Of a stretch of 64,000 bases of DNA, positions 37,679 to 48,742 are shown one piece after another. The notes under the pieces were generated by a model, which saw only the letters and a program-made list of their open reading frames with translations, was not told where the DNA came from and searched no databases. The position numbers and the translations under genes are program-made. How positions within the stretch are numbered: position 1 is the stretch's first letter; the number at the start of each line of letters is the position of its first letter. Location of the stretch: the NCBI GenBank assembly GCA_905182985.1, contig CAJJDN010000034.1:167730-231729 (forward strand). The letters run 5' to 3'. The stretch comes from Paramecium sonneborni (Eukaryota > Ciliophora > Oligohymenophorea > Peniculida > Parameciidae).

Positions 37679-39228
37679 ATGGGAATATGTGCCTCTAAAA
37701 AGCAGAAAGATGATTTAGCCTTAAAACCTAAACATTGGCCAAGCAGCCCTGGTCGTAGACACACTGGTAACAGTTTTAAATATGGAACTGATCTTTACAT
37801 CAATTTAAAAAATGGTTAGATTGACAATTACTATATATTGGGTGATGTTCTTGGAGTTGGAGCATTTGGACAAGTCATTTCAGCCACTCATAAATAAAGT
37901 GGATAAATCAGAGCATTAAAAACTTTGGCTAAGAAAAAGATTATAAATGAAGAAAAAGAAAAAATGTTTGCAGAAGTCAATATACTTCGTAAATTAGATC
38001 ATCCAAATATAGTTAAACTTTTTGAACTATTTGAAGATGCTTAAAACTATTATTTAATTACTGAGTAATTGATATCTCAATCATTTTTAGACTTATAAAA
38101 GGAGGAGAACTTATTAAAAAAATTTAAGCATAAAATACTTTCTCTGAAGCAGAAGCTGCCTATTATATGCGATAGCTTTTATCTGCTTTGCAATATTGCC
38201 ATAAAGCAAAGATAGTTCACCGTGACTTAAAATTAGACAACCTTATGCTCAATGGTGATTCAGAAAAACCAGTTTTAAAAGTTATAGATTTTGGCACTTC
38301 TCGAAAAATCATTTAAGAAAAATATCTTACATCTAAATTAGGAACAGTAATGTTATATTTTAATAATTTAATAGCCTCATTACACTGCTCCAGAGGTGTT
38401 TAAATAGTAGTATACTGAAAAATGCGATATTTGGTCTTGTGGAGTGATTTTATATACTTTATTGTGTGGGTATCTACCTTTTAATGGGAATGATGCAAGA
38501 GCTACTCAAATATTGATCGAATGTAATAAGTGGAGTTTTGATAAAAATGATTGGGCAAAAATATCTTCAGAAGCTAAAACATTTGTTAAGAAGCTTATGA
38601 CATATAATCCAGATAAGCGATTGTCTGCAGAGGAAGCATATTTAGATCCTTGGTTATAAGGACATATAAATAATACTATTGATTCAAGGGCTCTAACTCG
38701 TTTATAATAATTTTATGTAATTAATAGGAAATTTATTTTTAGTAATCTCATATTATATAAGAATTAATTAGATAATTTATTACTTATCAGGTTCTAACGC
38801 CTGAGGATAAGGAAAAAATTTTAGGGAATTTTTAATCATTAGATAAGGATGGAGATGGTAGGATAAATAGAGAGGATTTGATCTTTGGTTTGAAATAATC
38901 TAAATTAGATGAAACTGAAATTGAAAAATAAGTAGATAATATCATGTAGTAATGTGACTTTAACAAAACTGGATCTATTGAATATAATGCTTTCCTGAGT
39001 ATAATGATAAAGGAAGAATTATCAGCCAAAACCAACAAATTAGAGGAAGCTTTTAAATAATTTGATTTGGATAATGATGGTTTAATAAAAAAGTAAAATC
39101 TCGAGGATGTTCTAGGAGGAATAATAATAGATGAAACTCATTGGGAAGAAGTACTAAGAAAGTGCGATTCTGATTAGTAAGGAATGATTAACAAAGAAAA
39201 TTTTGTCAAGCTTATGTAAAAATTATGA
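37679..39228 (+). CDS. Calcium-dependent protein kinase (CDPK) with four EF hands
   Basis: 489 residues; introns of 26, 28 and 26 nt. The start MGICASKKQ is a lipidation signal. The kinase domain has DVLGVGAFGQVISA, RALKTLAKKK, HRDLKLDNLM (Leu-Asp in place of Pro-Glu), DFGTSRK and GTPHYTAPEVF. A junction segment follows (LTRLQQFYQSHIIQELIRQF). EF hands are seen at DKDGDGRINRED and DFNKTGSIEYNA (loops with Asp at 1, 3 or 5), then DLDNDGLIKKQN. The last is less canonical: DSDQQGMINKEN. Calcium binding is expected to relieve the junction's autoinhibition. Starts 35 bp after the TypA stop. Confidence 0.95.
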
Positions 39229-39770
39229 ATATTACAAAATATATTATTATTTATTAACTATCAGAATTATTAAATGATAAATTATAATTTGAATTAAAAA
39301 TTAAATACTAAAATAATATTAAATTATATATTGGGAATCTAAAGAAAAAGTGCAAAGTAGAGATTAAAATGGGAAATAACATATTTATGAAGAATAGTAT
39401 AATTTTAAGGAATTCTAAATCAAGTTTCCTTGTAAGGGTAGATTTAATTCGTTAATGAATTTTGAGATTGATATATTTGATAAGAATGTAAGTGCTAAAA
39501 TTGAGTAAATAAATAAATATATTAGGAAGGTCTTTCAATAAATAAAAAGTGCTATTGAAGATTCAAATTAAGAAATGTAAAAGTGATATCTAAGTTAGAA
39601 ATTCAATAAACCAGAAGATGAGTAAAATCGTAAAATTGAAATTTAGATTAATATTGATAGAAATAAAAAAGAGAATAGAGGGAATGTCTAAAATGAGGGA
39701 ATAGAAATATTTGTGAGTCCTGATGAAAATAATGAGATTATAATATTAAATGGTTAGGTATTTATAATTT
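39229..39770. other. Interval with a possible gene relic
   Basis: On the plus strand 39330-39595 reads QNGKQHIYEEQYNFKEFQIK ... EIDIFDKNVSAKIEQINKYI to TGA. The same frame continues past that TGA with DRNKKENRGNVQNEGIEIF to about 39750. No good ATG is in frame. It may be a small decayed gene or one with an unplaced intron. Confidence 0.3.
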
Positions 39771-40485
39771 ATGTTAATATAAGTAATATTGTTATCAATA
39801 AGTTTAAGTTTGGAATTGCCAGAGAAGTAATGCAACATTAGTGCATAAGGTATAAGTTCTAAATAAGCTTCATAATTTGAATAATTATTGAATCGGATTC
39901 GAAATGAAGTGGCAATGGGAAGAAGAGCAAATCATAAAGGTTAAATTGAATGTGCTGCAGATATGCATATGATAAGTTGGTCTAAAGATATGGCTAAAAA
40001 GGCATAAGAATGTAGTGATACATGTCCAGAATAACCGATTTTTTGTAGAAATGTAAATAATCAATTATCAATAAGATAGATGAAAGGGTTAACATCATTC
40101 ATGATTCATAAATTGATAGTTCATACTTAAAAATGGGAATGGGATGCAGAATTCGTATTAAATGAATGGATGTAATCTTAAAACTCTGCTTAATAATTAC
40201 TTCAATCTATGTTATTTTAAGTCGGATGTGGGAGAAGTCTGACTCCTGTAAAAGATAAATTCTTAATGTATACGGTTTGCTTTTTTGATTATGTAATTTA
40301 CATATGATGAAAAAGTATAGCCAAATAGAATGAATCCATACAGACCTGCTCCTTCGATTAATACAGCTGGTTCATGTAAATTAGGAAAATCGTCTAGTCA
40401 TATTGGTTTATGCATTTCACCATATTCAAAGGATTAATAACTCATTTGGATTAAATAAGAGAGCAGAATAATTCAATCTAAATGA
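39771..40485 (+). CDS. Secreted CAP (SCP/TAPS) domain protein
   Basis: 228 residues; one 28-nt intron near 40293. A short signal peptide (MLIQVILLSISLSLELP) is followed by Cys and then the CAP core: LLNRIRNEVAMGRRANHKGQ, AADMHMISWSKDMAKKAQEC. Late in the protein comes DAEFVLNEWMQSQNSAQQLL then QSMLFQVGCGRSLT, the region where CAP proteins carry HFTQ-V-W. The final part is Cys- and Pro-rich (RMNPYRPAPSINTAGSCKLG). CAP proteins are secreted or surface proteins whose biochemical role varies; in ciliates they form families. The usual catalytic-like His/Glu tetrad is only partly visible. Confidence 0.72.
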
Positions 40486-40534
40486 TTATAATATACATAA
40501 GTAAATTATGTTTATTTTCGTTATTTAAATTTGA

Positions 40535-41772
40535 ATGAAGCAACCACTACAAAGTCGATTAATTATATAAGATGCAAGAAGAAAGAATTTAAGTGCCATC
40601 GCTATTCTAGATCCTTCACCTAAGTAAGTCACCATAAGAAAGGCTTCTATTGGAACTTTCAAGAATAAAGAAAATATGAATATTAATGAAACATAGAAGC
40701 AAAAAACTCCTTAAAATACTAACACAGAAGACATTAGAAAATAAATCAGTCAACTTATCAAAAGAACAACCCAACAATAGAGAACTAAATTAAAAAAAAT
40801 AGACATCGTCTGTGAAGAATAAATAGAAATTAATTATAACTAAGAAAGCATTTTTGATGAATTTACACTTAGATTACTTTACTAAAAAGAATTAGAGTAT
40901 AAAGTACATCCATCCTTTTTTGAACATCAAATAAATATCACTCCACTAATGAGATCTATTTTATTTGATTGGATTAGTGAAGTTTGTAAAGAATTCACTT
41001 TGAAAAGAGAAACCTTTCATCTTTGTGTACATAATCTAGATAGATATATGTCTAAAATTTAAATCTCAAAATAAGAACTTCAATTATTTGGTTTAGCTAG
41101 TCTATCTATTGCATGTAAAATAGAAGTAAAAATCTACATCTATTCTAGGAAATATATCCTCCAAAAATCAATGATTTCTCTTAAGCTAGTAATTATAGTT
41201 TTACAGAATAATAAATTATTGAAAAAGAATAAGAAATACTCACTTAATTAAAGTGGCTTATTAATCCCCCTACTCTATATCTTTGGAGCACTTGGTATTT
41301 GTCTCAATGGGACATTTATTATCCTCAACCTAAACTTCAAATCAAATAACCTACATAAGCTTCCTACACTTTATTTAGACATTATATGACCTTTCTTGAT
41401 TGTGCTATTCTAGATGTCAGATTGTATCAATTCTCGAATAGAGAAATAGTCGCATCGCTTCTTTATTTGGTCTTACTTAAATAATATTCTGGAACTACTT
41501 ATTCAAGAATAGTTGAAAATAAACTATAAGATAGAGATATTTTAGATTTTCAACATATTTATAAACCATTCATAGAATTGGTATTTGGATTCCAATTCAC
41601 ACAATTAGCCAAATGCATTAAATATCTAACCAAATTTCTAACTCTTGATATTATAATTGATTAGCATTGCTAGTTCAAAGTTACTGCAGAAAAAGAATTA
41701 GAAGAAGCCTATGAGTATTTTTTATCAATTCAAACACACAATCCAGCCAATCTTTAATTCATTAGAAAATGA
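40535..41772 (+). CDS. Cyclin (A/B/E type)
   Basis: 404 residues; intron at 41126-41148 (23 nt) splitting CKIE from EIYPPK. The N-terminal ~120 residues are Lys/Gln-rich and disordered. The cyclin box contains MRSILFDWISEVCKEFTLKR, HLCVHNLDRYM, LFGLASLSIACKIEEIYPPK and LTQLKWLINPPTLYLWSTWY. The MR.ILFDWI and ACKIEE.YPP signatures are those of mitotic/G1-S cyclins that activate CDKs; the 'PPT' plus W-rich second fold leans to cyclin E or A. A destruction box was not identified. The exon sum is exactly 405 codons. Confidence 0.88.
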
Positions 41773-42008
41773 TTGATTTAATATACTTTTCATATTGTTT
41801 TTATTATGATTTAAATTTTTATTTATATATAATCTCAAAATTATTTATAATTACATTATTTTAATCTTTAAGTTATAATTATCACATCGAAATAATTATA
41901 ATGATTAAATATTTGAATCACGCCATTATTATATTTAATTATTATTATCACATCACTGCATTATTTAATTATTTGTTATCAAATTATGATAATATTTAAT
42001 TATTAATA

Positions 42009-42588
42009 TCACATGACTATAAATATACTCACAAAAATCAATAAAAATATTGCAAATATTAAATGCAGTACAAATTCTTATTATTGTTTTGGTTTGCTAT
42101 GTTCAATTTCTACTTGAGGTTTCTTTATTAGAGAAAGAAAGGTTTTGATATCTGGTATAGGTTTACTGGGTCTACTGTCTAATATTTTTTTTATCAGAAT
42201 TTCTTATTCTTTTACTTTCTCTTTAGCTAAACTTAATTTCGAAATTACATAAATAACCGAAATGACATGCTTCTTTCTATTTTTTAAACAAATCCAAAAA
42301 TTCTTCATTAAATTTCAATTAATCAAGACTACTTTATGCGCGAAAATATGCTGATTCTTTAAAGTCGTTTTAAATTTGCACAATTTAAACTTTATCAGCT
42401 TTAGGCTCTTTCTCGTTAGTATTGCTATTCTTTTAAGTGGTTTCAAGTTCTTCTTATCCTTTTGGTGTTAATTCTTCTTCGCTTTGAGATTCTATTTATC
42501 CTTCATTATTTTAAGAATGATATCGAAGATGCTAAAACCTTTTATTCACAAACAATAGACTTGGCTATTGAGATCTAGATTTTTTCAT
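42009..42588 (-). CDS. Tail-anchored coiled-coil protein, 182 residues
   Basis: One 31-nt intron. A basic start (MKKSRSQQPSLLFVNKRF), a Glu/Gln-rich middle (IESQSEEELTPKGQEELET) and a short coiled region (KEKVKEQEILIKKILDSRP) lead to a final hydrophobic span. That span, EFVLHLIFAIFLLIFVSIFI then VM, ends right at TGA. This is the layout of a tail-anchored membrane protein of the SNARE/tethering kind, but no SNARE heptad layer was confirmed. Function unknown. Confidence 0.6.
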
Positions 42589-42805
42589 ATGTATGCTTTC
42601 TTCTTAAAGATTTAATAAGGGTTACTAGCATCTTTTGATTATTATTTTTTGTAGTTTATTTATTGCTAAGCTCCAATGATATCTTAATACCATTAACTTA
42701 AACTAGGTCGATGGTTTTTAATTCTACTTAATGTTTAATTAACAACCACTCATTTTATCTAATAGTATTCTTCCTTGAGATTTCATTATTACTTTAATAT
42801 TATAA

Positions 42806-43492
42806 ATGGATTAAGCAAATTAAGCATTTAAAGAGTTATACTTTTAAGGTGAATGCTACGAAAATGTGAAAGATAAAATAGATTAATGTCCATATGATGA
42901 ACTCAATGGCCTAATGGAACTGTATGTATAAAATTATTTAGATGTAATAATTTGTTAACAATTAGACAGTACAAAACAATTTATACACATATAGTTATAA
43001 TGATTATGATTCTGCAAAATGTTATTTGGAATAAGTGAATGGTCATTGGATGAGAATCTAAAATATTGCATTAGAATTAGGGAAGTATTAACAAATGAGC
43101 AATAGTTTTAAAGTTTTAATTACTATAATTATAAGATTCAAGAATACCATCGACAAAAATTTTAGGATAGAATATTTCAGGATAATAAGATCAATTTAGT
43201 ATTAAGAGATATATGCAGGATTTATAAATTCAATCAATCAAATGATCAAAATTTTTGTTCACCAATATTCTAATACTTTAAACCAAAAATTACCACTCAC
43301 CAAGACTTAATGACTAATTGGCTTACATATAGTTAATGCGAATAAGGAATAGATGAAATTAAAGATTTTGAGAAACGATTAGAATGTGCAATGACAAATC
43401 TACCTGATTATGAAAAATAATAACCTAAATTGCCTCCAAATTGGGAAAAAAATATGGTAAATTTAATGAAAAAAAAGAAGAAAAAATTATGA
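42806..43492 (+). CDS. Unknown 213-residue protein with lysine-rich tail
   Basis: Introns of 22 and 23 nt. It starts MDQANQAFKELYFQGECYEN; Cys residues recur (CYEN, CPYDE, CYLEQ, ICRIYK, CEQG, ECAM). It ends NLMKKKKKKL, possibly a nuclear or membrane-contacting basic tail. No membrane span or known domain. Convergent with the kinase gene ending at 43606. Confidence 0.6.
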
Positions 43493-43605
43493 TTTCATTT
43501 ATAATTTAATAAAGTCAATTATTTATTTGGGTTCTTATACTTAGATTTAATAATTAAACAAATTTTTTATACACAAAAAACAACTACTTAAATATCAGAT
43601 TAAAC

Positions 43606-45285
43606 TCATCTCTTAATTTTAATTTATAAGCCACCTAATTGTGTTATTTTTGATGATAAATTTTAATATACATCTTCCTCTAGAAAAAAATTAGAATCAT
43701 CTTCACTACTAGAGAATGATCCGTTCATACTTTCACCTGAAGAGTCTCCATCTAAATCATTAGAATTTGACTATTATTTCTCTGTATAAAAGGATCCAGC
43801 TATCTATAAATGAAAATTAAATATATACATTTTTGACACTCTCTTGAACTATTAATTGTTCATTATCCTCTTCTTCATTTTATTACTCAGCTATTTATTG
43901 CACTAATTATGCTTTTTATTTTTCAGTAATAATTGCTTATTTTAATAAAATATATTGTCTCATTGATTTTCTCTTTGCTTTGGTCAAGTTTATTTATTGA
44001 GGTAAAACACTTGAACCTAGATAACTTAATCTTATCTAATAATTTCAAATAAAAAAGATACATCTAAATTAGGTTTTATTGGAATTCCAATTTCATTTAC
44101 TTAGAATTAATTTTTTAAAAAAGAGGACTCTAAACAATCAGATGCAGAGGGTCGTTGTTCTTCTTATAATGATAACACTTTTCTTAAAAAGAATTGAGCA
44201 TCTTTGCTTAGATTTATAAATTTTGAATTTTCAAAATCAATTTTTCCAGCTGTATTATAATTTAAAATAGCACTAATTGTAGACCCTGAAAATACTGGTT
44301 TTTATGTTAATAATATATAAGCTACAACACTAGCACTAAAAACATCAATTTTTTCATTATAGACCTTCATATTTAATACTTCAGGGGCTATATAGCCTGG
44401 TGTACCATATTTTTTATATTCAAATTTTGGTAGTTTTTTTGCAGCTAAACCAAAATCAGCAATTAAAATATAGAACTTTGATCTTTAAGTAAAATATTTT
44501 CCAATTTAATATCTCTATGAATAATATTTAAGGAATGAATATAACTTAAGGCTAAAAAGATTTATCTCATAATGTGACTGACTTGCTGTTCAGTAAAATC
44601 CGATTTGCTTGATTTTGTTTTCTAAAATTCTTAGAATAATTCTCCTCTTGCCCATTCATAAATTAAATAGATGTTTTTAGAATCTTCATGAATTTCAAAA
44701 AGTTTAATAATATTTGGATGATTTACTTATCTTAAAAGTAATATTTCACCAATCACAGAATCTCTAAGTTTAACCATTTTTTATAGATCTGCCTTTTAAA
44801 ATGATTTACAAACAAATTAATGATTCTTATTGTCCTCTATTAAATAACCCTAAAAAAAATTTAGTATTGTTATACTTTTGAAAAATTTCCATTATTAATC
44901 TAGTTGACAAACTTAAATCTTTTATAGACTTCTCCTCTCAAAATACAAAACTTTGTCAAATACTCTATCCAAATCTTTGTTTATTTCTAATTAGGAGTTT
45001 AGTATTCTTTCGATCTGTCATGAGATTGAATTGTAAAATACTAATCTGTATAAATTAGAATATAAAGATTATTTAACAAATCACAATATTTAGTATTTCT
45101 AGGTCCAAATTTTATAAAAAAGCCATTATTAGTTAGTGCAAACTCATAATTCCTATTTTATGATTTGATTAAATGAGTTGCTTAGATATTACCTATAGTC
45201 CAAAGGTTGATTATTTTAGTAATTATTATAAATTCTTACTAGTTGGAATATATAAGTAATCAATTTATTGTGATTATTATAACAT
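43606..45285 (-). CDS. Protein kinase with N-terminal PH-like region; one-base frame break
   Basis: About 535 residues expected. The N-terminal part (NYEFALTNNGFFIKFGPRNT, DQYFTIQSHDRSKEYQTP, WIEYLTKFC) resembles a pleckstrin-type beta/alpha layout. The kinase domain follows: QINNGNFSKGYLIE, VCKSFQK, HRDIKLENILLK, IADFGLAAKK, GTPGYIAPEVL. Introns of 26, 26 and 25 nt are clear. Between ILLK and IADFG the frame breaks: the sequence at 44476-44484 lacks one A compared with the frame that gives a normal KFYILIADFG segment. This is either a base-calling error or a recent disabling mutation. The first intron would be 47 nt, so the 5' end is tentative. Divergent from the RINGv gene only 33 bp away. 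Confidence 0.75.
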
Positions 45286-45318
45286 TTTTTATTATTATTA
45301 ATAATTATCGATATTATA

Positions 45319-46760
45319 ATGGGGATTTGCACATCAAAAAAAAAAGTGGATGAGAATGTATAGATAGTACCCTATAAGTAAATAAATGAATGAATGTTTT
45401 GATAGAGTTTGTATAACTGCGTTTATTTGGAATAAGGAAAGCCATAATTTATTCGATTTTGAGAGTAATTAAGTAGTAAAAAAGGATATAGAATTAGATT
45501 TCTCAGGTAGTTATGAGTTAGTTAATTAGCTACCCTTTCTATGGTTGATAATTAAATTATTGCGTTGACAGATAATGTATAAAATTCTCAAAAATATAAA
45601 ACAGGAATATGTAAATAAACAGATCCAATTGTTGAGAGTAGATTGTGAATAAGAATATATGATGTTATCTGGAATGAGCCAAAAATAAGAATAAAGAGTA
45701 TGGGCTATTTTATGTAATAGGCCTGATTTTGAATCATTAAATGTAATTAATCTACTTAAGTAAGGAATGGGAACTTTAGAAAGGAGATATGATTAAATTA
45801 GGAAGAATGAAGTTATAGCTACTAGAGATTAAATATGAAATTGATACAGTCTTATAGTAAAAAGAATAAATAGAAAATGAAGATGAATTGCAGTCCAAAG
45901 ATTTAGAATTGGAAGCTAGTTAATGCAGAATTTGTTTCTCTAAGAGTGGTTCTATATCTAACCCTCTTTTTAGTCCTTGTAAATGTAATTATCATCATTT
46001 ATTCTTTCAGGTATTGGCTCTATGAAATATGTCCATCTTAATTGTCTATAAATTTGGATTCAGTAATCAATTAAAATTAAAAACCAATAGTCTTCAATCT
46101 AATATATTTGGAAGAAAATGGAATGTGAAATATGTAAAATGACACTTCAAAGTACTTACACCTATTAAGGTCAAATATTTTGCATCATGTAAATACAGAA
46201 GCCAGTAGTTCCTTATATGATATGGAAAATAACATCTGATGATAAATCTAAAGAAGGTATTATTTAAGTCATGGAATTACTTGATAAATCATAAATTAAA
46301 ATTGGCAGAGTCCCTGATTGTGATATCAAATTGAAAGATATCTCAGTCTCCAGAAATCATGCTTTTATCAAAGTTATCAAATCAGAAAATAATAAATTTA
46401 AATTGCTTCTATAAGATAACAACTCCAAATTTGGAACACTTTTATATGCATAATCTGATAAATTACTCAAATATTAATTACAATACCCATAAAAGGTTCT
46501 CTATCAAATAGGTCGAATTCTTATTCATGTTTAAATAAAAGAAAAAGGCAAATCTTATAATAAATAGTATTTGTTATTTTTATATTAGATTTACTTGTTA
46601 CAGACATCCAAATCAAATTTTAGTATTTCCTAAATTAAGCATTAATGAATAAGCTACTATTGTTCCAAATCTTGAAAAAGACAAAGACAATCAACTATCA
46701 TTCTCAGACCATAACGAATTAAATCAGGATGACATAGTTATTAATGTTAAATAAATATGA
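45319..46760 (+). CDS. RINGv-type E3 ligase with FHA domain
   Basis: 429 residues; six introns of 22-31 nt, exon sum exactly 430 codons. A myristoylation-type start (MGICTSKKK) precedes a first beta-rich region ending NEWELQKGDMIKLGRMKL, which resembles an FHA-like half. The RING-CH (RINGv) domain runs CRICFSKSG ... FSPCKC ... HLNCLQIW ... CEICK (C4HC3). A second FHA domain follows: IKIGRVPDCDIKLKDISVSR-NH with DNNSKFGT, keeping the phosphothreonine-binding Arg, Ser-Arg-Asn-His and Asn. RINGv ligases are usually membrane-bound (MARCH type); this one has no span and is instead probably lipid-anchored and phospho-directed. Confidence 0.87.
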
Positions 46761-46943
46761 TCACCTGTTGACGACTATTATTATATTTTATATATTAAAA
46801 TATTTGTCTGTTTATGATACATAAATTAAACATATTGGAATGTATCCAAGAACCCTTTTTTAAAATTAACTTTTACATGTAATATTTTTATTTAATTTTA
46901 ATAACAGGTTTGTATTTGACAGATATTAATTAAGCCCTTAGTT

Positions 46944-48730
46944 TCATTCTTTTTAAAACCTTTCAAATTTAACTTTTATTAAGTTTTATTGATAAACTGA
47001 AGGCTGATGCTCGGCTTACTCAATAAATTTAGACTTTGTCTTTAATTCTAAAACTACACACTTTTAAATCAACAAAATTTTCTCTAAGGGAATAATTAAT
47101 TGTGAATTGAGAGTAATAAATAAATTTCCTAACAATTTGTATTGTAAAAATTAATATAGATTTAAATTAATTGCCACAAACATAGAATGAATCATAGATT
47201 CTTAAAATACAATATTGAGTATTGATTGAAAAATTATTAGGTAGAAACACTCAAAAATAAATATTTCCTAGAAATACATTTAATCACTTAATGTTTATAT
47301 ATCTGTAAAAACATATTCTTTCTTAATTAAGTTTTAATTGTATAGATAATTTTAAACTAAAACAAAACTAGTTTGTATTATAATTCTTAATCCTAAATAC
47401 TATTTTGAAAAGAAGGTCAAAAATTATCTTTGAAAATGGATTCTTTTGTAATCAAATTTTGATATTATTCTTTATTATTCTAAAAAACTGATTGAAATTC
47501 TTTATTTTTAGACTTAAAATTAGTATCCTTTTAATTATTAATTTATGAGAAGATAAAAAATTTAGAAAAATAAAATTTCACTAACAAATATATAAAAGAT
47601 TCAATTTTTAGGCTCAAAATAAATCCTCTGACTTTCAACTAATTTTGAATTTTTTCAAAACTTAATGCTTGAGTTTAAAACAATTACCTAAAATTTTTTA
47701 AACTACCTTAATGAATCATTCATTTTTTTTCATAAATAATTATTAAAAGATAAATAATAAAAGTAGTTATTAACAGCGCCGAATTCTTTATCAAAATTTC
47801 TTATGCATTCGATTAAAGAATGGATATCTCCTTAAATCCTTAATTTTTCTTTTTTCGTAACTTGATCTTATTTCTTTTAATGGGTACTTTATTAATGAAT
47901 ATGAACTTTATTCAATTTATTTTATATTTGTATATTTGTTACATTGAGAAAATCCTCATCGTAAAATTGATGGTTTTGATTTTATTATTCGTTTGATCTA
48001 ATTATGATTAATAAGCATGTTATTTTCCTTTCAATATCAATCTAATGTTATTGATACTAATTACATCTTATTTAAGTTATTCAAAATATTTTATTTATTC
48101 ATCACTATTAGATTTTATTTAAATTTTATCTGTAAGTTATATATTTTATTATTCTTAATTATTTCTAATCGTCGTAATACAAAATATATTTTCCAACAAT
48201 ATAATTATTCTCTAAAAGAAGCAAATTTGAATTTTGTTATTTATGACTTTAAATATTTCTCTAAATTGATCTTTGACTTCTTTTTTACTAAAAAAAGATT
48301 TATTAAATTTATTTAGAAACATTTTATTTAATTATTCTAAAGCTTTTATTTATAAATGTCTAAGTTGTAGCTTTTTTTCGTATAGTCTTTGAAGGTGATC
48401 TGATAAAATAAACTTTTAAATTCAATTTTGGTTTTAGTATCCTTAATCTTTTATATTTTTTTTTTTCTAATTTTTGGACTTGGTCTTCAAAGTTTTTAAT
48501 AATCTTCTTATATACTCAAGACAGATCCTTTATTTATGTAAATCTCTTGAAGATTCTTCACTAAATAAGGAAAGAATTGATCAATAATTTAAGCATGTGT
48601 AGGTATTTCTATAAAATAAGAGGTTGGCTGTTAAGAACTTGGTTTATATTGTATAATTTAATCAATCTATCATGTTGTTTTTTGAATCGATCAATAAGTT
48701 TGTTTGTATTTCTTTCTCTGATCGATTATC
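46944..48730 (-). CDS. Probable multi-exon gene, structure unresolved
   Basis: Protein-like stretches on the minus strand alternate between frames: IDRFKKQHDRLIKLYNINQV, YIRRLLKTLKTKSKNQKKKK or NFEDQVQKLEKKKYKRLRIL, YQFLQYKLLGNLFITLNSQL then KSKFIEQAEHQPSVYQ to TGA at 46944. They are rich in Lys, Ile, Leu and Gln and look like coiled coil. I could not place introns that join them, so this may be a gene with several introns or a decaying one. Plus-strand hydrophobic frames here (for example 48017-48316, 48577-48828) look like antisense shadows. Confidence 0.35.
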
Positions 48731-48742
48731 CATTATTTAAAT

